From the NCBI GenBank assembly GCA_017410145.1, contig JAFQRJ010000020.1:1-64000 (forward strand): 64,000 bases of DNA, given 5' to 3'. Source of the DNA: Tyzzerella sp. Lineage in GTDB: Bacteria > Bacillota > Clostridia > Lachnospirales > Lachnospiraceae. Below the pieces are notes generated by a model, which was not told the origin of the DNA, did no database searches, and saw only the letters and a list, made by a program, of their open reading frames with translations. The translations under genes were made by a program, and so were the position numbers. Below are positions 27,628 through 35,283 of the stretch, piece by piece (positions within the stretch are counted from its first letter, which is position 1; every line of letters begins with the position of its first letter).

Positions 27628-27756
27628 TCATACGTTCCTGCAGAACACGTAATACCCAAATTCATGATAATGAAATTTATGAAGTATATATTTTTTCATG
27701 CTACGCATATCATCCCGACTACTATGCGTATATTGAACTTTGTGTGTTTCTACCAC
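27628..27756 (-). pseudogene. Truncated RelE/ParE-type toxin remnant
   Basis: Starting at a GTG one base after the antitoxin stop, a 42-codon frame reads VETHKVQYTHSSRDDMRSMKKYILHKF..., matching the first strand and helix of ParE/RelE toxins (V-x-Y-T-x2-A/S-x-x-D-x2-S/I-x-x-Y-I). It then hits a stop. A few further toxin-like codons follow in another frame and the rest of the roughly 90-residue domain is missing. This is a decayed toxin; the call rests on a short motif. Confidence 0.5.
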
Positions 27757-27757
27757 T

Positions 27758-27907
27758 TTAGATGGAATCTAATTCCTTCCAAACTTCTTCTGCAGATAAC
27801 ACTCTTCCGTTTTCTAAATCTTCAATTGCCTCATCCAATTTTGCCAAAATTGTACGCATAGCACAATTAACAGCGTGTGATTCAGCATTTTTTATTGCTA
27901 TTCCCAT
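27758..27907 (-). CDS. Small antitoxin-like protein
   Basis: A 49-residue frame begins MGIAIKNAESHAVNCAMRTI and ends LSAEEVWKELDSI, with the ribosome binding site AGGAG upstream. The acidic helical C-terminus of the form LSAEEVWxELD is typical of antitoxins that wrap RelE/ParE toxins. A truncated toxin-like frame follows immediately. It may be an orphan antitoxin that outlived its toxin. About 215 bases upstream (27908-28124) hold nothing I recognise. Confidence 0.55.
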   Translation of the reverse strand: MGIAIKNAESHAVNCAMRTILAKLDEAIEDLENGRVLSAEEVWKELDSI

Positions 27908-28124
27908 TCAAATCACTCCTTTTTAATAGTTATCTGTAGTTGCTAAGATTATAACACAGTTTCTACATATTATCTAGTTAATTGCAAAACTTTAATTCGA
28001 ATTTCTTGGCAGAATTGCCCTGAAATTTAGACACACCGATTTTCTCGGTATATATAACATGTTTGAATGATTAAATATAATCCATGTCTTTTGCACGTGC
28101 ATATGTATTCTACCATAATTATCC

Positions 28125-28183
28125 CGTTCCTTCAATTACAATTTTGCTTTTATACGTTCCTTCAATTACAATTTTGCTTTTAT
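28125..28183. repeat. Two tandem copies of a 29-bp sequence
   Basis: CGTTCCTTCAATTACAATTT followed by TGCTTTTAT occurs at 28125-28153 and again at 28155-28183, with a period of 30 bases. The second copy ends in the first base of the -35 box (TTGACA, 28183-28188) of the cyclophilin promoter. Confidence 0.9.
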
Positions 28184-28211
28184 TGACAAACATCCTCACA
28201 GACTCTAAAAT
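28183..28211 (+). promoter_or_regulatory. Promoter of the cyclophilin gene
   Basis: TTGACA (28183-28188), a 17-bp spacer and TAAAAT (28206-28211) lie about 40 bases before the ATG at 28253, with AAAGGAAA as ribosome binding site. Confidence 0.8.
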
Positions 28212-28252
28212 ATGTAACAGCAATATTTTTATACAGAAAGGAAATAAATATT

Positions 28253-28771
28253 ATGGCAAATCCAATTGTAACAATCGAAATGGAAAATGGGGATATCATG
28301 AAAGTGGAATTATATCCTGAAGTTGCCCCTAATACAGTAAACAACTTTATCTCATTAGTAAAAAAAGGTTTTTATAACGGCTTAATCTTCCACCGCGTGA
28401 TTCGTGGCTTTATGATTCAAGGCGGATGTCCGCAAGGAACCGGTATGGGTGGCCCAGGCTACCAAATTAAAGGGGAATTTCTTCAAAACGGATTCCCAAA
28501 TACTTTGAAGCATGAACCAGGCGTTATTTCAATGGCCCGTGCCATGCACCCGGATTCAGCAGGTTCACAGTTCTTTATCATGCACGAAACATCTCCACAC
28601 TTAGATGGTTCTTACGCTGCATTTGGTAAAGTAATTGAAGGTATGGATGTAGTGAATAAGATTGCAGAAGTTCCAACTGCTTGGGGCGACAAACCATTCG
28701 AAGCACAAGTAATGAAATCTGTGACAGTGGATACGCAAGGCGTAGAATACGATGAACCAGAAAAATGTTAA
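28253..28771 (+). CDS. Cyclophilin-type peptidyl-prolyl cis-trans isomerase
   Basis: This 172-residue cytoplasmic foldase catalyses proline isomerisation. The cyclophilin core motifs are all visible: FHRVIRGFMIQGGCPQGTG, the MARA loop, SAGSQFFIM and YAAFGKVIEGMDVV. There is no signal peptide. It has its own promoter and a terminator, and a 40-codon frame overlaps its 3' end. Confidence 0.95.
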   Translation: MANPIVTIEMENGDIMKVELYPEVAPNTVNNFISLVKKGFYNGLIFHRVIRGFMIQGGCPQGTGMGGPGYQIKGEFLQNGFPNTLKHEPGVISMARAMHPDSAGSQFFIMHETSPHLDGSYAAFGKVIEGMDVVNKIAEVPTAWGDKPFEAQVMKSVTVDTQGVEYDEPEKC

Positions 28772-28874
28772 AAGCTTGTTGGATGAAGACGTGCCATTCT
28801 TTTCGTTGAAGTTAAGATATGAAGGAGACCGACTTGTAGAAGCGGTTTTGGATGGGAAAGCACTTTTACCGTAA
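28752..28874 (+). CDS. Possible 40-residue protein overlapping the cyclophilin end
   Basis: A frame starting at ATG 28752, inside the last codons of the cyclophilin gene, encodes MNQKNVKSLLDEDVPFFSLK and 20 more residues, then a stop at 28872-28874. It lies before the shared terminator. There is no clear ribosome binding site, but overlap could allow coupled translation. The function is unknown and it could be a gene fragment. Confidence 0.3.
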   Translation: MNQKNVKSLLDEDVPFFSLKLRYEGDRLVEAVLDGKALLP

Positions 28875-28885
28875 GTGAGCTTTGC

Positions 28886-28923
28886 GCTGGTAGATAGCCA
28901 ATGGGTATTTACCAGCTTTTTTT
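28886..28923 (+). terminator. Terminator of the cyclophilin transcript
   Basis: GCTGGTAGATA and TATTTACCAGC pair with one mismatch, followed by TTTTTTT. The stop codon of the convergent nuclease gene (28909-28911) lies inside the stem. Confidence 0.85.
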
Positions 28924-29919
28924 CAATTCTTCTATAATATTATTAATATCTTCAACATTCTGCTCCAGTGCGTCTGCAATTTCTACTACCGTCATATTTT
29001 TATCCAGTTTTTTCTTCACCTGACTAATAAGTAGGTTCTTTTCGCCTTGAGCCATTCCTTGAGCCATTCCTTGAGCCATTCCTTGAGCCATTCCCTTGGC
29101 CATTCCCCTCTCGATCGCTCTTTCTTCTACCCAATCACTATAATTACACATACTTCCTGCTCCTTCCTTCACTTTTTCCGTCATTCGCATTCCAAAATCG
29201 CGTTCTAGTTTTTCTTCTTTTTCCTGTACACTCATTTTCTTCGAAAACAAGGTCTCTAACATACCATGTAATTGGTTGCCGCCTTCCTTTTCTTTGTCTA
29301 CTGCAAGGCGTACTGCAATCACTGACATCAAATCATATCTCTCTTTTTCTTCGTACTCACCATACAAATTCTCATGATGTATGGTATATGCTGAAATTGT
29401 ATGTGACGCATAATCCGGAGCATCCATATAAATCCAAATGGAATACACTTTCTTTAAATCTTCATAGTGGTCATTTCTAAACTCAGTATCCTTTTGTTCT
29501 GATATCATTCTGGAACAATAAAATAATCCTCTCAAAATAATCGGATAGCCCACATGGTACTTCTTCTGAGCCTCAATGTTCAAAATCAATTTTACACGTT
29601 GCTTTCCTTTTGTAATAGCATAAAAACGAATATCAAACGTTGCCTCGCCTTCATTTGGAATCTTACTTTCTGTATTCATCCCAATAATAGCCTCACCTTT
29701 TCCTGGATAAACATTATGCGTACCAATCTCAGGTTCGCCTTCAATGCAGTCTTCGATTTCCTCCAATTCGTAATCTCGAAATTCTGCTACCGTATATTTC
29801 ATAATCCATGCGAGTACTTGCTTATTTGCCAAAAGTCGTTTTGCGTTTTCATCGAGCTGGCTCTTCACTTCTGCAACTTCAACATTATTTGCTAAATGTG
29901 TTTTTACTATTTCATCCAT
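28909..29919 (-). CDS. Rpn-family nuclease/transposase-like protein (PD-(D/E)XK)
   Basis: This 336-residue protein is of the Rpn/PDDEXK_2 group, once annotated as transposases and now viewed as recombination-promoting nucleases. The nuclease core shows ATFDIRFYA and LILNIEAQKK, the Asp and Glu-x-Gln of the PD-(D/E)XK site. The C-terminal part is helical and charged, with a repeat GMAKGMAQGMAQGMAQGMAQ near residues 272-291. It stands alone and could be a domesticated mobile gene. Confidence 0.82.
   Translation of the reverse strand: MDEIVKTHLANNVEVAEVKSQLDENAKRLLANKQVLAWIMKYTVAEFRDYELEEIEDCIEGEPEIGTHNVYPGKGEAIIGMNTESKIPNEGEATFDIRFYAITKGKQRVKLILNIEAQKKYHVGYPIILRGLFYCSRMISEQKDTEFRNDHYEDLKKVYSIWIYMDAPDYASHTISAYTIHHENLYGEYEEKERYDLMSVIAVRLAVDKEKEGGNQLHGMLETLFSKKMSVQEKEEKLERDFGMRMTEKVKEGAGSMCNYSDWVEERAIERGMAKGMAQGMAQGMAQGMAQGEKNLLISQVKKKLDKNMTVVEIADALEQNVEDINNIIEELKKSW
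29046..29105. repeat. Five 12-bp tandem repeats inside the Rpn-type gene
   Basis: CTTGAGCCATTC is repeated four times exactly (29046-29093), followed by one variant copy to 29105. On the coding strand each unit gives the four residues MAQG. Copy number can change by slippage without shifting the frame. Confidence 0.92.
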
Positions 29920-30136
29920 TCTTTCTTCCTCCTTATTGTATCACAACTAGTTATTCTTTAAAAGACTATAAATAAGGATTTTTACAATCATAAGCACCGC
30001 CCCTTTTCTCAATATTCTATTAATCAAACATTGAAATAAAGTGGCGAACTGCCATAGAATTTTATTTTTCAGAAATTATTAGAATGTTTGAAAATGTGTG
30101 ATTATACTAACATGATTCCACAAAAATATCAAGTAA

Positions 30137-30172
30137 AAAGCAAAATTCTTCTTTTGCGAAGAATCTTACTTT
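30137..30172 (-). terminator. Terminator after the RhaM-like gene
   Basis: On the minus strand AAAGTAAGATTCTTC and GAAGAATTTTGCTTT form a 15-bp stem with two wobble pairs, followed by TTTACTT. It closes the operon running from the small-peptide gene. The 217 bases between it and the Rpn-type gene hold nothing I can identify. Confidence 0.75.
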
Positions 30173-30180
30173 TTATTCTT

Positions 30181-30834
30181 TTACATATGCCATGCCAACC
30201 GCTGGATACTAGCATGGCATTCTCCGGTAATCCAATCCACGTCGTTTGTCAGCCAACTCATAATCTCCAGCATTCGCTTTTCCCAGCGGATTGTACTGTC
30301 TCTTTCCTCTTCCGTTATCTCATGCTCCATAGTGGTATCAATTTCGTTGTACCCAAAGATATATCCACCCGCATACCAAATAGAGAAATTACTATCCGGG
30401 CCTTCGGTAATCTTATTACCTCTTGCTTCAATTAATGCATCATGTCGTTTCTTATACTCTTCTTCCGCCCCTGATGCCAGTTTGGTGATAAAAACACGAT
30501 GTCGGATTAATTCCTTACTTTTCCTGACAATTCCAAAATCCTGATACATAAGACGCATGTCTTCAAAGGGAGCTGAAATCCAATTATAAGCGTCACCATA
30601 CTTATCTTCCCACGTGGCGACTTGACGCTTATCACTTTCATCAAAAACGAAATCATTTTCCGTTTCATAATATCCAAAAACAATGCACTCTACACTCCAA
30701 ATACTAAAATTTACCATCTGATGTTCATCCAGAAATGTAGTTAATTCTGCCCAAACTTCACCTAGATTTCTGCGGAAATCGGCCGTCATGCCAGGTTTTA
30801 TCTCTAATGCAAATGTATGTCTTCTCATAATCAC
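30181..30834 (-). CDS. Tandem L-rhamnose mutarotase-like protein
   Basis: This 217-residue protein contains two RhaM-like ferredoxin-fold domains (about 3-105 and 108-217), each with the pattern R-H-x-F...NFSIW...FGY. RhaM interconverts alpha and beta anomers of L-rhamnose, using a His in the RRH motif. The second copy keeps KKRHDALIEARG, whereas the first reads RRNLGEVWAEL and lacks that His. One half may therefore be structural or bind a different sugar. It is the last gene of the operon below the small-peptide gene, which suggests a role in handling an imported sugar. Confidence 0.7.
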   Translation of the reverse strand: MIMRRHTFALEIKPGMTADFRRNLGEVWAELTTFLDEHQMVNFSIWSVECIVFGYYETENDFVFDESDKRQVATWEDKYGDAYNWISAPFEDMRLMYQDFGIVRKSKELIRHRVFITKLASGAEEEYKKRHDALIEARGNKITEGPDSNFSIWYAGGYIFGYNEIDTTMEHEITEEERDSTIRWEKRMLEIMSWLTNDVDWITGECHASIQRLAWHM

Positions 30835-30849
30835 AGACCCCCATTTCCA

Positions 30850-32127
30850 TCAATTGCTCTCATATCCGAAAACAGTCTGGAACATGACCTGTGCATATAT
30901 TCTAGCCATGAAATCATTCGGGTGATTGATATTATTGCCTGTATAATCACGGAATCTCTTATGTTCAAGTACGGACTTACTCATACTTGTCATGCATGCC
31001 ACAGAACAACTCGTACCGTTATCATAATAAGCATCAGCAGAATCTATCATTTCCACTTCAAATTGATCCTGATTGCCATACCAACCATTTGTAGCTTCCG
31101 GATTTGGCACCATGGTAGAAACCATAACAATATTCGTTTCCGGAGCATGTGTCTGTACACGTTTTATGATTCCTTCTGTATATTGCACAAATTTGCCCGC
31201 TGATAGCCCCGCATTATTCATACCGAACGCAACTGTGAATAAATCACATCCATATTTGTCGATTGCAGTATTGACGTAATTTTCAACATTTTGGTAGCCT
31301 TGTTCAACAGTCCATCCACCCACAGACGGATTATAATAAGTAATAATTCCGTTACTACCAAAAACGGTGTCTTCTATTGGTACAGGAGCTTTTGTAAATT
31401 CATTCTGTATATATTTCACCGTATATCCATATTGTTTTGCAATGTATTGTGTAAACATCACAGGCCAAGTCGGTGCATAAGGCTCTACTCCAACCATATA
31501 TGATGAGTTTGCTCCGTAAGTAATACTATCACCATAAAATACAAAGGTAACATCCTCACCATTTTGCAGTTTTTCCAACAGCGCCTGATATCTGTCTGCC
31601 TTATATTCCGGTCTATACCCTTCCCGCACCTCACTGTGTTTATAAGTAACAGCAACCTGCCATTTTGTCATGGAATCACCCTCGCCCCAGTAGGTGTAAG
31701 CACCCGTTACGCCTTCATCTGCATTTCCTTCTGTCACCAGTTGAGAATACTGCGGATTAGAATTGTAATACTGGTTCTTATCTATGCATGGAATATTTGT
31801 CCCTGCAAGCAATACAAGTTTCCCATCCTTATAGTCGTAATCAATCCCTTGTTTATATTCTGTTTTCAAATCATAGGAACGTACAGAAACTATCTCCTCT
31901 GCTTCAAAAAGCAAAGAAGCCTCATCCTCCATTCCTACAAACATCACTGTCTCGTTATGAACGACACGTCCTTCCCAAATCGGTAACATATATGTTTCCA
32001 AATCATACATATCGTATACTCCTACATTAATGGATTCTTGATTGTCAGTTTCTCCTAAATGACCACAAGAGACAACACAGCCTACTAAAGTTAAAATCAA
32101 TGCACTGATTAATATCCTTTTTCTCAT
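30850..32127 (-). CDS. SGNH/GDSL-family hydrolase lipoprotein
   Basis: This 425-residue protein has a lipoprotein signal (lipobox VVSC, Cys about 21), so it sits on the outer face of the membrane. A beta-rich domain (about 30-190) precedes the SGNH catalytic domain with FYGDSITYGANSS (Ser), VAFGMNNAGLSAGKF (Asn) and NINHPNDFMARIYA (the Asp/His block near the C-terminus). Surface SGNH enzymes commonly remove acetyl or other acyl groups from glycans, which would fit the surrounding glycan locus. It follows the 148-residue protein after a hairpin (32158-32193), so its expression may be lower than that of upstream genes. Confidence 0.85.
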   Translation of the reverse strand: MRKRILISALILTLVGCVVSCGHLGETDNQESINVGVYDMYDLETYMLPIWEGRVVHNETVMFVGMEDEASLLFEAEEIVSVRSYDLKTEYKQGIDYDYKDGKLVLLAGTNIPCIDKNQYYNSNPQYSQLVTEGNADEGVTGAYTYWGEGDSMTKWQVAVTYKHSEVREGYRPEYKADRYQALLEKLQNGEDVTFVFYGDSITYGANSSYMVGVEPYAPTWPVMFTQYIAKQYGYTVKYIQNEFTKAPVPIEDTVFGSNGIITYYNPSVGGWTVEQGYQNVENYVNTAIDKYGCDLFTVAFGMNNAGLSAGKFVQYTEGIIKRVQTHAPETNIVMVSTMVPNPEATNGWYGNQDQFEVEMIDSADAYYDNGTSCSVACMTSMSKSVLEHKRFRDYTGNNINHPNDFMARIYAQVMFQTVFGYESN

Positions 32128-32157
32128 TTCGTCTTCATCCCTTTATTATGACATATA

Positions 32158-32193
32158 AATATAAGTGGGACAATGCTTGCCCCACTTATACTT
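32158..32193 (-). terminator. Hairpin between the acidic membrane protein and the SGNH lipoprotein
   Basis: AAGTATAAGTGGG and CCCACTTATATTT pair on the minus strand with a loop of about ten bases. The T-run after it is short, so it may attenuate rather than stop transcription. Confidence 0.6.
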
Positions 32194-32195
32194 AA

Positions 32196-32642
32196 TTAGA
32201 AAATTTCACCCCAGATAACATCATCAATCAACGTATCTTCATCATCTTTATCTTGTTCATCCTGATTATTGTCAGAATCATTTCCCTCTTGGTTGTCCTC
32301 CAAATTTTCATTTCCACCTTGTGTACCAGGAGTTTGTTGATTATCTGTTGTATTATTGTTTGAAGAACTTCCTCCGGATGTTTCGCCGGTGCTATCATCT
32401 TCCCAAGAACCGGAAGCATCCGAACTATCCACATCTGCTTCTTCATTATCCTCTTGTATTTGAAGTCCTTCACCGGATTGTTGTTCTTCCTGCTCATTTT
32501 CAGAAACAGGATTTTTCTTATCAGAATTCTGTGTTTTTTCCAAAACCATCAACGCTACAACACCAATAACAACTACAATGAGTCCAATAAGAACAGTAAC
32601 CAAAGCCTTCTTGTTGCCTCGTAATTTTTGCCACATTACCAT
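32196..32642 (-). CDS. Small acidic single-pass membrane protein
   Basis: This 148-residue protein has one membrane helix at about 14-34 and a short basic cytoplasmic N-terminus (MVMWQKLRGNKK). The outside region is long and disordered, rich in Asp, Glu, Asn, Ser and Gly, and ends DDVIWGEIF. I recognise no family. The build suggests a cell-surface tether or an accessory peptide for the neighbouring surface proteins. It begins nine bases after the cohesin-like gene and is surely co-transcribed with it. Confidence 0.7.
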   Translation of the reverse strand: MVMWQKLRGNKKALVTVLIGLIVVVIGVVALMVLEKTQNSDKKNPVSENEQEEQQSGEGLQIQEDNEEADVDSSDASGSWEDDSTGETSGGSSSNNNTTDNQQTPGTQGGNENLEDNQEGNDSDNNQDEQDKDDEDTLIDDVIWGEIF

Positions 32643-32650
32643 TCACACTC

Positions 32651-33679
32651 CTAGTATTGGATAATCGGGGAAATGTCTACTCCCGCTTCTTCCCAATTCG
32701 AAAAATCAGCAGCATCATCTGGTACCTCAATTAAAGAGTTTGTATCCGCTGTTCCTGTTTTCAGGAATCTCAAATTCGCATAAATACCATCTGCGTATAC
32801 TTCTTGATTCGCAGTTTCTGCATTACCAACCATTTGAATAAGACCTTGCTCTCCATAGTTGACAGCCATCTCTTTTAGCAATCTACCTTCTTCAAAACCA
32901 ACAAAAGTTAAACCTTCTTGATATTGCATTTTAACAACACCTGCTGCAATAGATTCGCCTGTCATAAGGTTAACCGGTACATTGACATATCCCAAGTACC
33001 CATCTTCCACATGTACATATTTTGCAAGCCCTTCTACCTTGGTTCCATCGTTGGTAATCCAATACGGTCTTACATATATAATCTTACTGTCATTTACATC
33101 TAAAATATCTGTTAATTTCCAAACAATAAAATATTTTGCTGCATCGCCAAATGTCGTTGTAGCAGATACCTTTTCTCCATTTACTAAAATGTTAGAAAAT
33201 GCTTTTGTAGTGATAAGAGGTGTATCACCATTTGTCATAGTAAGTTGTTTCCTATTTGCAAGCCAAATATCAAATCCAACATTTAAATAATCATCGCAAT
33301 CTACGGCTGAAAGTATACGGATATCTGTCTTTCCATCATCCTTTTTTGTTTCCGCTTCAATCTGTGCTCTTACACTCAATACATAATCCGGCACGAACTT
33401 TGCCCAAGCCTCTGTAGCACTGGCTGCTGCAGTTGCATCAAGTGCCTTATCTTCTGCTGCTTCTGAATACCATCCGGCAAATACATGGCCCTCCTTAACC
33501 GGTGCTTTTTTTGCATCCCAGTATGTCTTGAAATTGTATTTTACAGAATCTTTAACATAGATGATTCCGTTATCTCCATTCACCGTTTCTGCTTTTGCAT
33601 AATTTGGTAAAAACATAATTCCTGCAATTACAGCTACCGCCATTATGATTCCTACGAATATAGTACTACGTTTCTTCAT
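32651..33679 (-). CDS. Secreted protein with InlB-like repeat and C-terminal cohesin-like domain
   Basis: This 342-residue protein has a signal peptide (about 1-31). An InlB-type repeat (GHVFAGWYSEAAEDKALD, about 64-81) and a beta domain of the type IRILSAVDCDDYLNVGFDIW (about 120-230), common in gut Firmicute surface proteins, follow. The C-terminus (about 235-330) reads like a cohesin: VNVPVNLMTG, AAGVVKMQYQEGLTFVGFEE and YANLRFLKTG, matching the P-V-x-L, L-x-F and G-x-A/Y-x-L-x-F landmarks. No anchor is seen. A dockerin occurs in the 1582-residue protein of the same locus, so the two could bind. The cohesin call is by eye and needs structural checking. Confidence 0.72.
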   Translation of the reverse strand: MKKRSTIFVGIIMAVAVIAGIMFLPNYAKAETVNGDNGIIYVKDSVKYNFKTYWDAKKAPVKEGHVFAGWYSEAAEDKALDATAAASATEAWAKFVPDYVLSVRAQIEAETKKDDGKTDIRILSAVDCDDYLNVGFDIWLANRKQLTMTNGDTPLITTKAFSNILVNGEKVSATTTFGDAAKYFIVWKLTDILDVNDSKIIYVRPYWITNDGTKVEGLAKYVHVEDGYLGYVNVPVNLMTGESIAAGVVKMQYQEGLTFVGFEEGRLLKEMAVNYGEQGLIQMVGNAETANQEVYADGIYANLRFLKTGTADTNSLIEVPDDAADFSNWEEAGVDISPIIQY

Positions 33680-33694
33680 CTCATCTTCCTCCTT

Positions 33695-33811
33695 TTACCA
33701 CTGACCATCGCCTGAGTTACTATCAGGATCTTGTGAAGCCCCTATTATATCCAATGTAGAAATGCATTTACCAAATTCTAAAATTTCCATTTCTGGTCTT
33801 TCATATTTCAT
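33695..33811 (-). CDS. Small 38-residue peptide gene
   Basis: A short frame encodes MKYERPEMEILEFGKCISTL followed by an acidic Asp/Ser/Gly tail ending SGDGQW. It has the strong site AAAGGAG eight bases before the ATG, sits 15 bases before the next gene, and lies just after a promoter with the locus-specific pattern. Small proteins beginning MKYxRPxMEIxE are frequent in Lachnospiraceae; I know of no assigned function. A RiPP-like precursor, signalling peptide or surface-associated peptide are possible. It has one Cys and no signal peptide. Confidence 0.65.
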   Translation of the reverse strand: MKYERPEMEILEFGKCISTLDIIGASQDPDSNSGDGQW

Positions 33812-33916
33812 GTGTCTTTCTCCTTTACATCACGGAACATTTCTGATGCTGATATCATCAAAAATCCAAACAGTTACACCACTGTAAAATAATTCTAACT
33901 GCTATGTTTCTTTTTT

Positions 33917-33947
33917 TCTATATCACCTATGTTTGAATTTGTTTCAA
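33917..33947 (-). promoter_or_regulatory. Locus promoter P1 (TTGAAA-19-TATAGA), upstream of the small-peptide operon
   Basis: The minus strand reads GTTTTGAAACAAATTC and then GTGATATAGAAA. TTGAAA is at 33942-33947, the spacer is 19 bp, and TGA precedes TATAGA (33917-33922), an extended -10. The same arrangement recurs at 54540-54570 and 58383-58413. It should drive genes from 33811 to 30181. Confidence 0.65.
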
Positions 33948-33972
33948 AACTTCACCTAGGCTATTTCTTTGT

Positions 33973-35271
33973 TTACATTAAATCATCCTTGATATCAACA
34001 ATTTTACTTGTTTTTCTCGACTGTTCTGCTGCAAACACACACAAATGTCCATTCACTGAATCTTCAATAGATGTAATGGAAACTGAACTTCTGTCTCCAT
34101 GCATATATCTCACAAGATCATGCATAATTGCATAATCTCCTCCGTTATGTCCTCCGTACTTCGCATTGTTAATTGGATGTACCTTTACTTTTTCATCCGT
34201 GCCATATAATTCTGTTGCCGAGCCACCACGACGTAAAATGAATTCATCCTCTTCCAATAATCCCAGAATCTCGCCTTTTGTACCAACGATATGTAAAAAT
34301 CTTCCAGGATTTGTACTTCCACCAACCAAATTGAAAGTTGCTACAGAGCCATTTTCAAACGTGACAATTGCATTCTGTCTGTCTACAATGTCCCCGCCGC
34401 ATGTATATGCACATTTGCCATATATATCGTGTTTTAAAAACTCCATTTTTTCCTCTGGTATAATTTCATCCAACGGCTTATTCAATCGATCCCACACCAA
34501 AAACGGCATGACATCTTTATTCATATACTGGTCAATTGCCGAATATGGACATTTTTTCTCGTTTTTACACTGGTAACAGAATTCTGTTGCTCCTGCCGGT
34601 GCATTTTCCGGAATAAATTGAGAACGGTTACCAAAGCTTGCCACTTTTTGCGGAGCAGATGCATTGTTTAACCAGCACATTAAGTCCAAATCATGACAAG
34701 ATTTAGCTAGGATAAAGCCAGAACCACATTTCTCTTCTGAATTCCATTTACCTCTTACATAAGAAGCCAAATAATGTGGAAGCGAAACATGCTCGTTCAT
34801 TTCCATTGTCATAATCTTCCCAATGGTTCCTGCATTGATAATTTCTTTAATTTTGCGATAATATGGTGTATAGCGAAGTACATGACATACAAATACATTA
34901 ACACCCTTTTCTTTCGCAAGTTCTTCGATCTCACGAAGCTGCTTTGCCTCCGGAACAATCGGTTTTTCCATTAACATATCATAACCGGCATTTAAAATTT
35001 TTAATGCTGTTTCGTAGTGATATTGATCCATAGTTGCATTAATCACTAGATCACATGCAATTCCACTTGCCGCAAATTCATCAAAGTCGTGGAACAGGCT
35101 TTCATCTGAAAGCCCGTACCGCTCCTTTGCTTCTTGTAATTTAAAATCATTCGGGTCTACAATAGCTGCGATGCCAAGTTCATTCGGTTCTTCTAATGAA
35201 TAGTCTGCGTATACCTGTCCTCTGTTACCATAGCCAACTACAGCCACCCATAGTTTCTTTTCTGCTAACAT
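33973..35271 (-). CDS. Gfo/Idh/MocA-family oxidoreductase
   Basis: This 432-residue cytoplasmic protein has an N-terminal Rossmann fold (AVVGYGNRGQVYADYS, about 10-25) and the family motif MEKPIVPEAKQLREIEELA with the Lys-Pro pair. The C-terminal part is an alpha/beta substrate domain with the stretch SGFILAKSCHDLDLMCWLNN, where CHDLD supplies the usual catalytic His-Asp. Such enzymes oxidise or reduce sugars or cyclitols, or cleave glycosidic bonds by NAD-linked mechanisms. It is 12 bases downstream of the 1217-residue surface protein gene, the last member of the big operon, which fits a catabolic step on the imported sugar. Confidence 0.88.
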   Translation of the reverse strand: MLAEKKLWVAVVGYGNRGQVYADYSLEEPNELGIAAIVDPNDFKLQEAKERYGLSDESLFHDFDEFAASGIACDLVINATMDQYHYETALKILNAGYDMLMEKPIVPEAKQLREIEELAKEKGVNVFVCHVLRYTPYYRKIKEIINAGTIGKIMTMEMNEHVSLPHYLASYVRGKWNSEEKCGSGFILAKSCHDLDLMCWLNNASAPQKVASFGNRSQFIPENAPAGATEFCYQCKNEKKCPYSAIDQYMNKDVMPFLVWDRLNKPLDEIIPEEKMEFLKHDIYGKCAYTCGGDIVDRQNAIVTFENGSVATFNLVGGSTNPGRFLHIVGTKGEILGLLEEDEFILRRGGSATELYGTDEKVKVHPINNAKYGGHNGGDYAIMHDLVRYMHGDRSSVSITSIEDSVNGHLCVFAAEQSRKTSKIVDIKDDLM

Positions 35272-35283
35272 ATTCCCTCCAAA

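Noticed and set aside
27144..27761. 205-residue plus-strand frame over the start of ecfA and the toxin remnant
   Set aside because: It is antisense to strong coding sequence, has no promoter or ribosome binding site, and its composition is that of a reversed frame.
28125..28183. CRISPR-like direct repeats
   Set aside because: Only two copies with a single base between them, no spacers and no cas genes.
29046..29105. Phase-variable on/off switch
   Set aside because: The unit is 12 bases, so slippage cannot shift the frame; only protein length could change.
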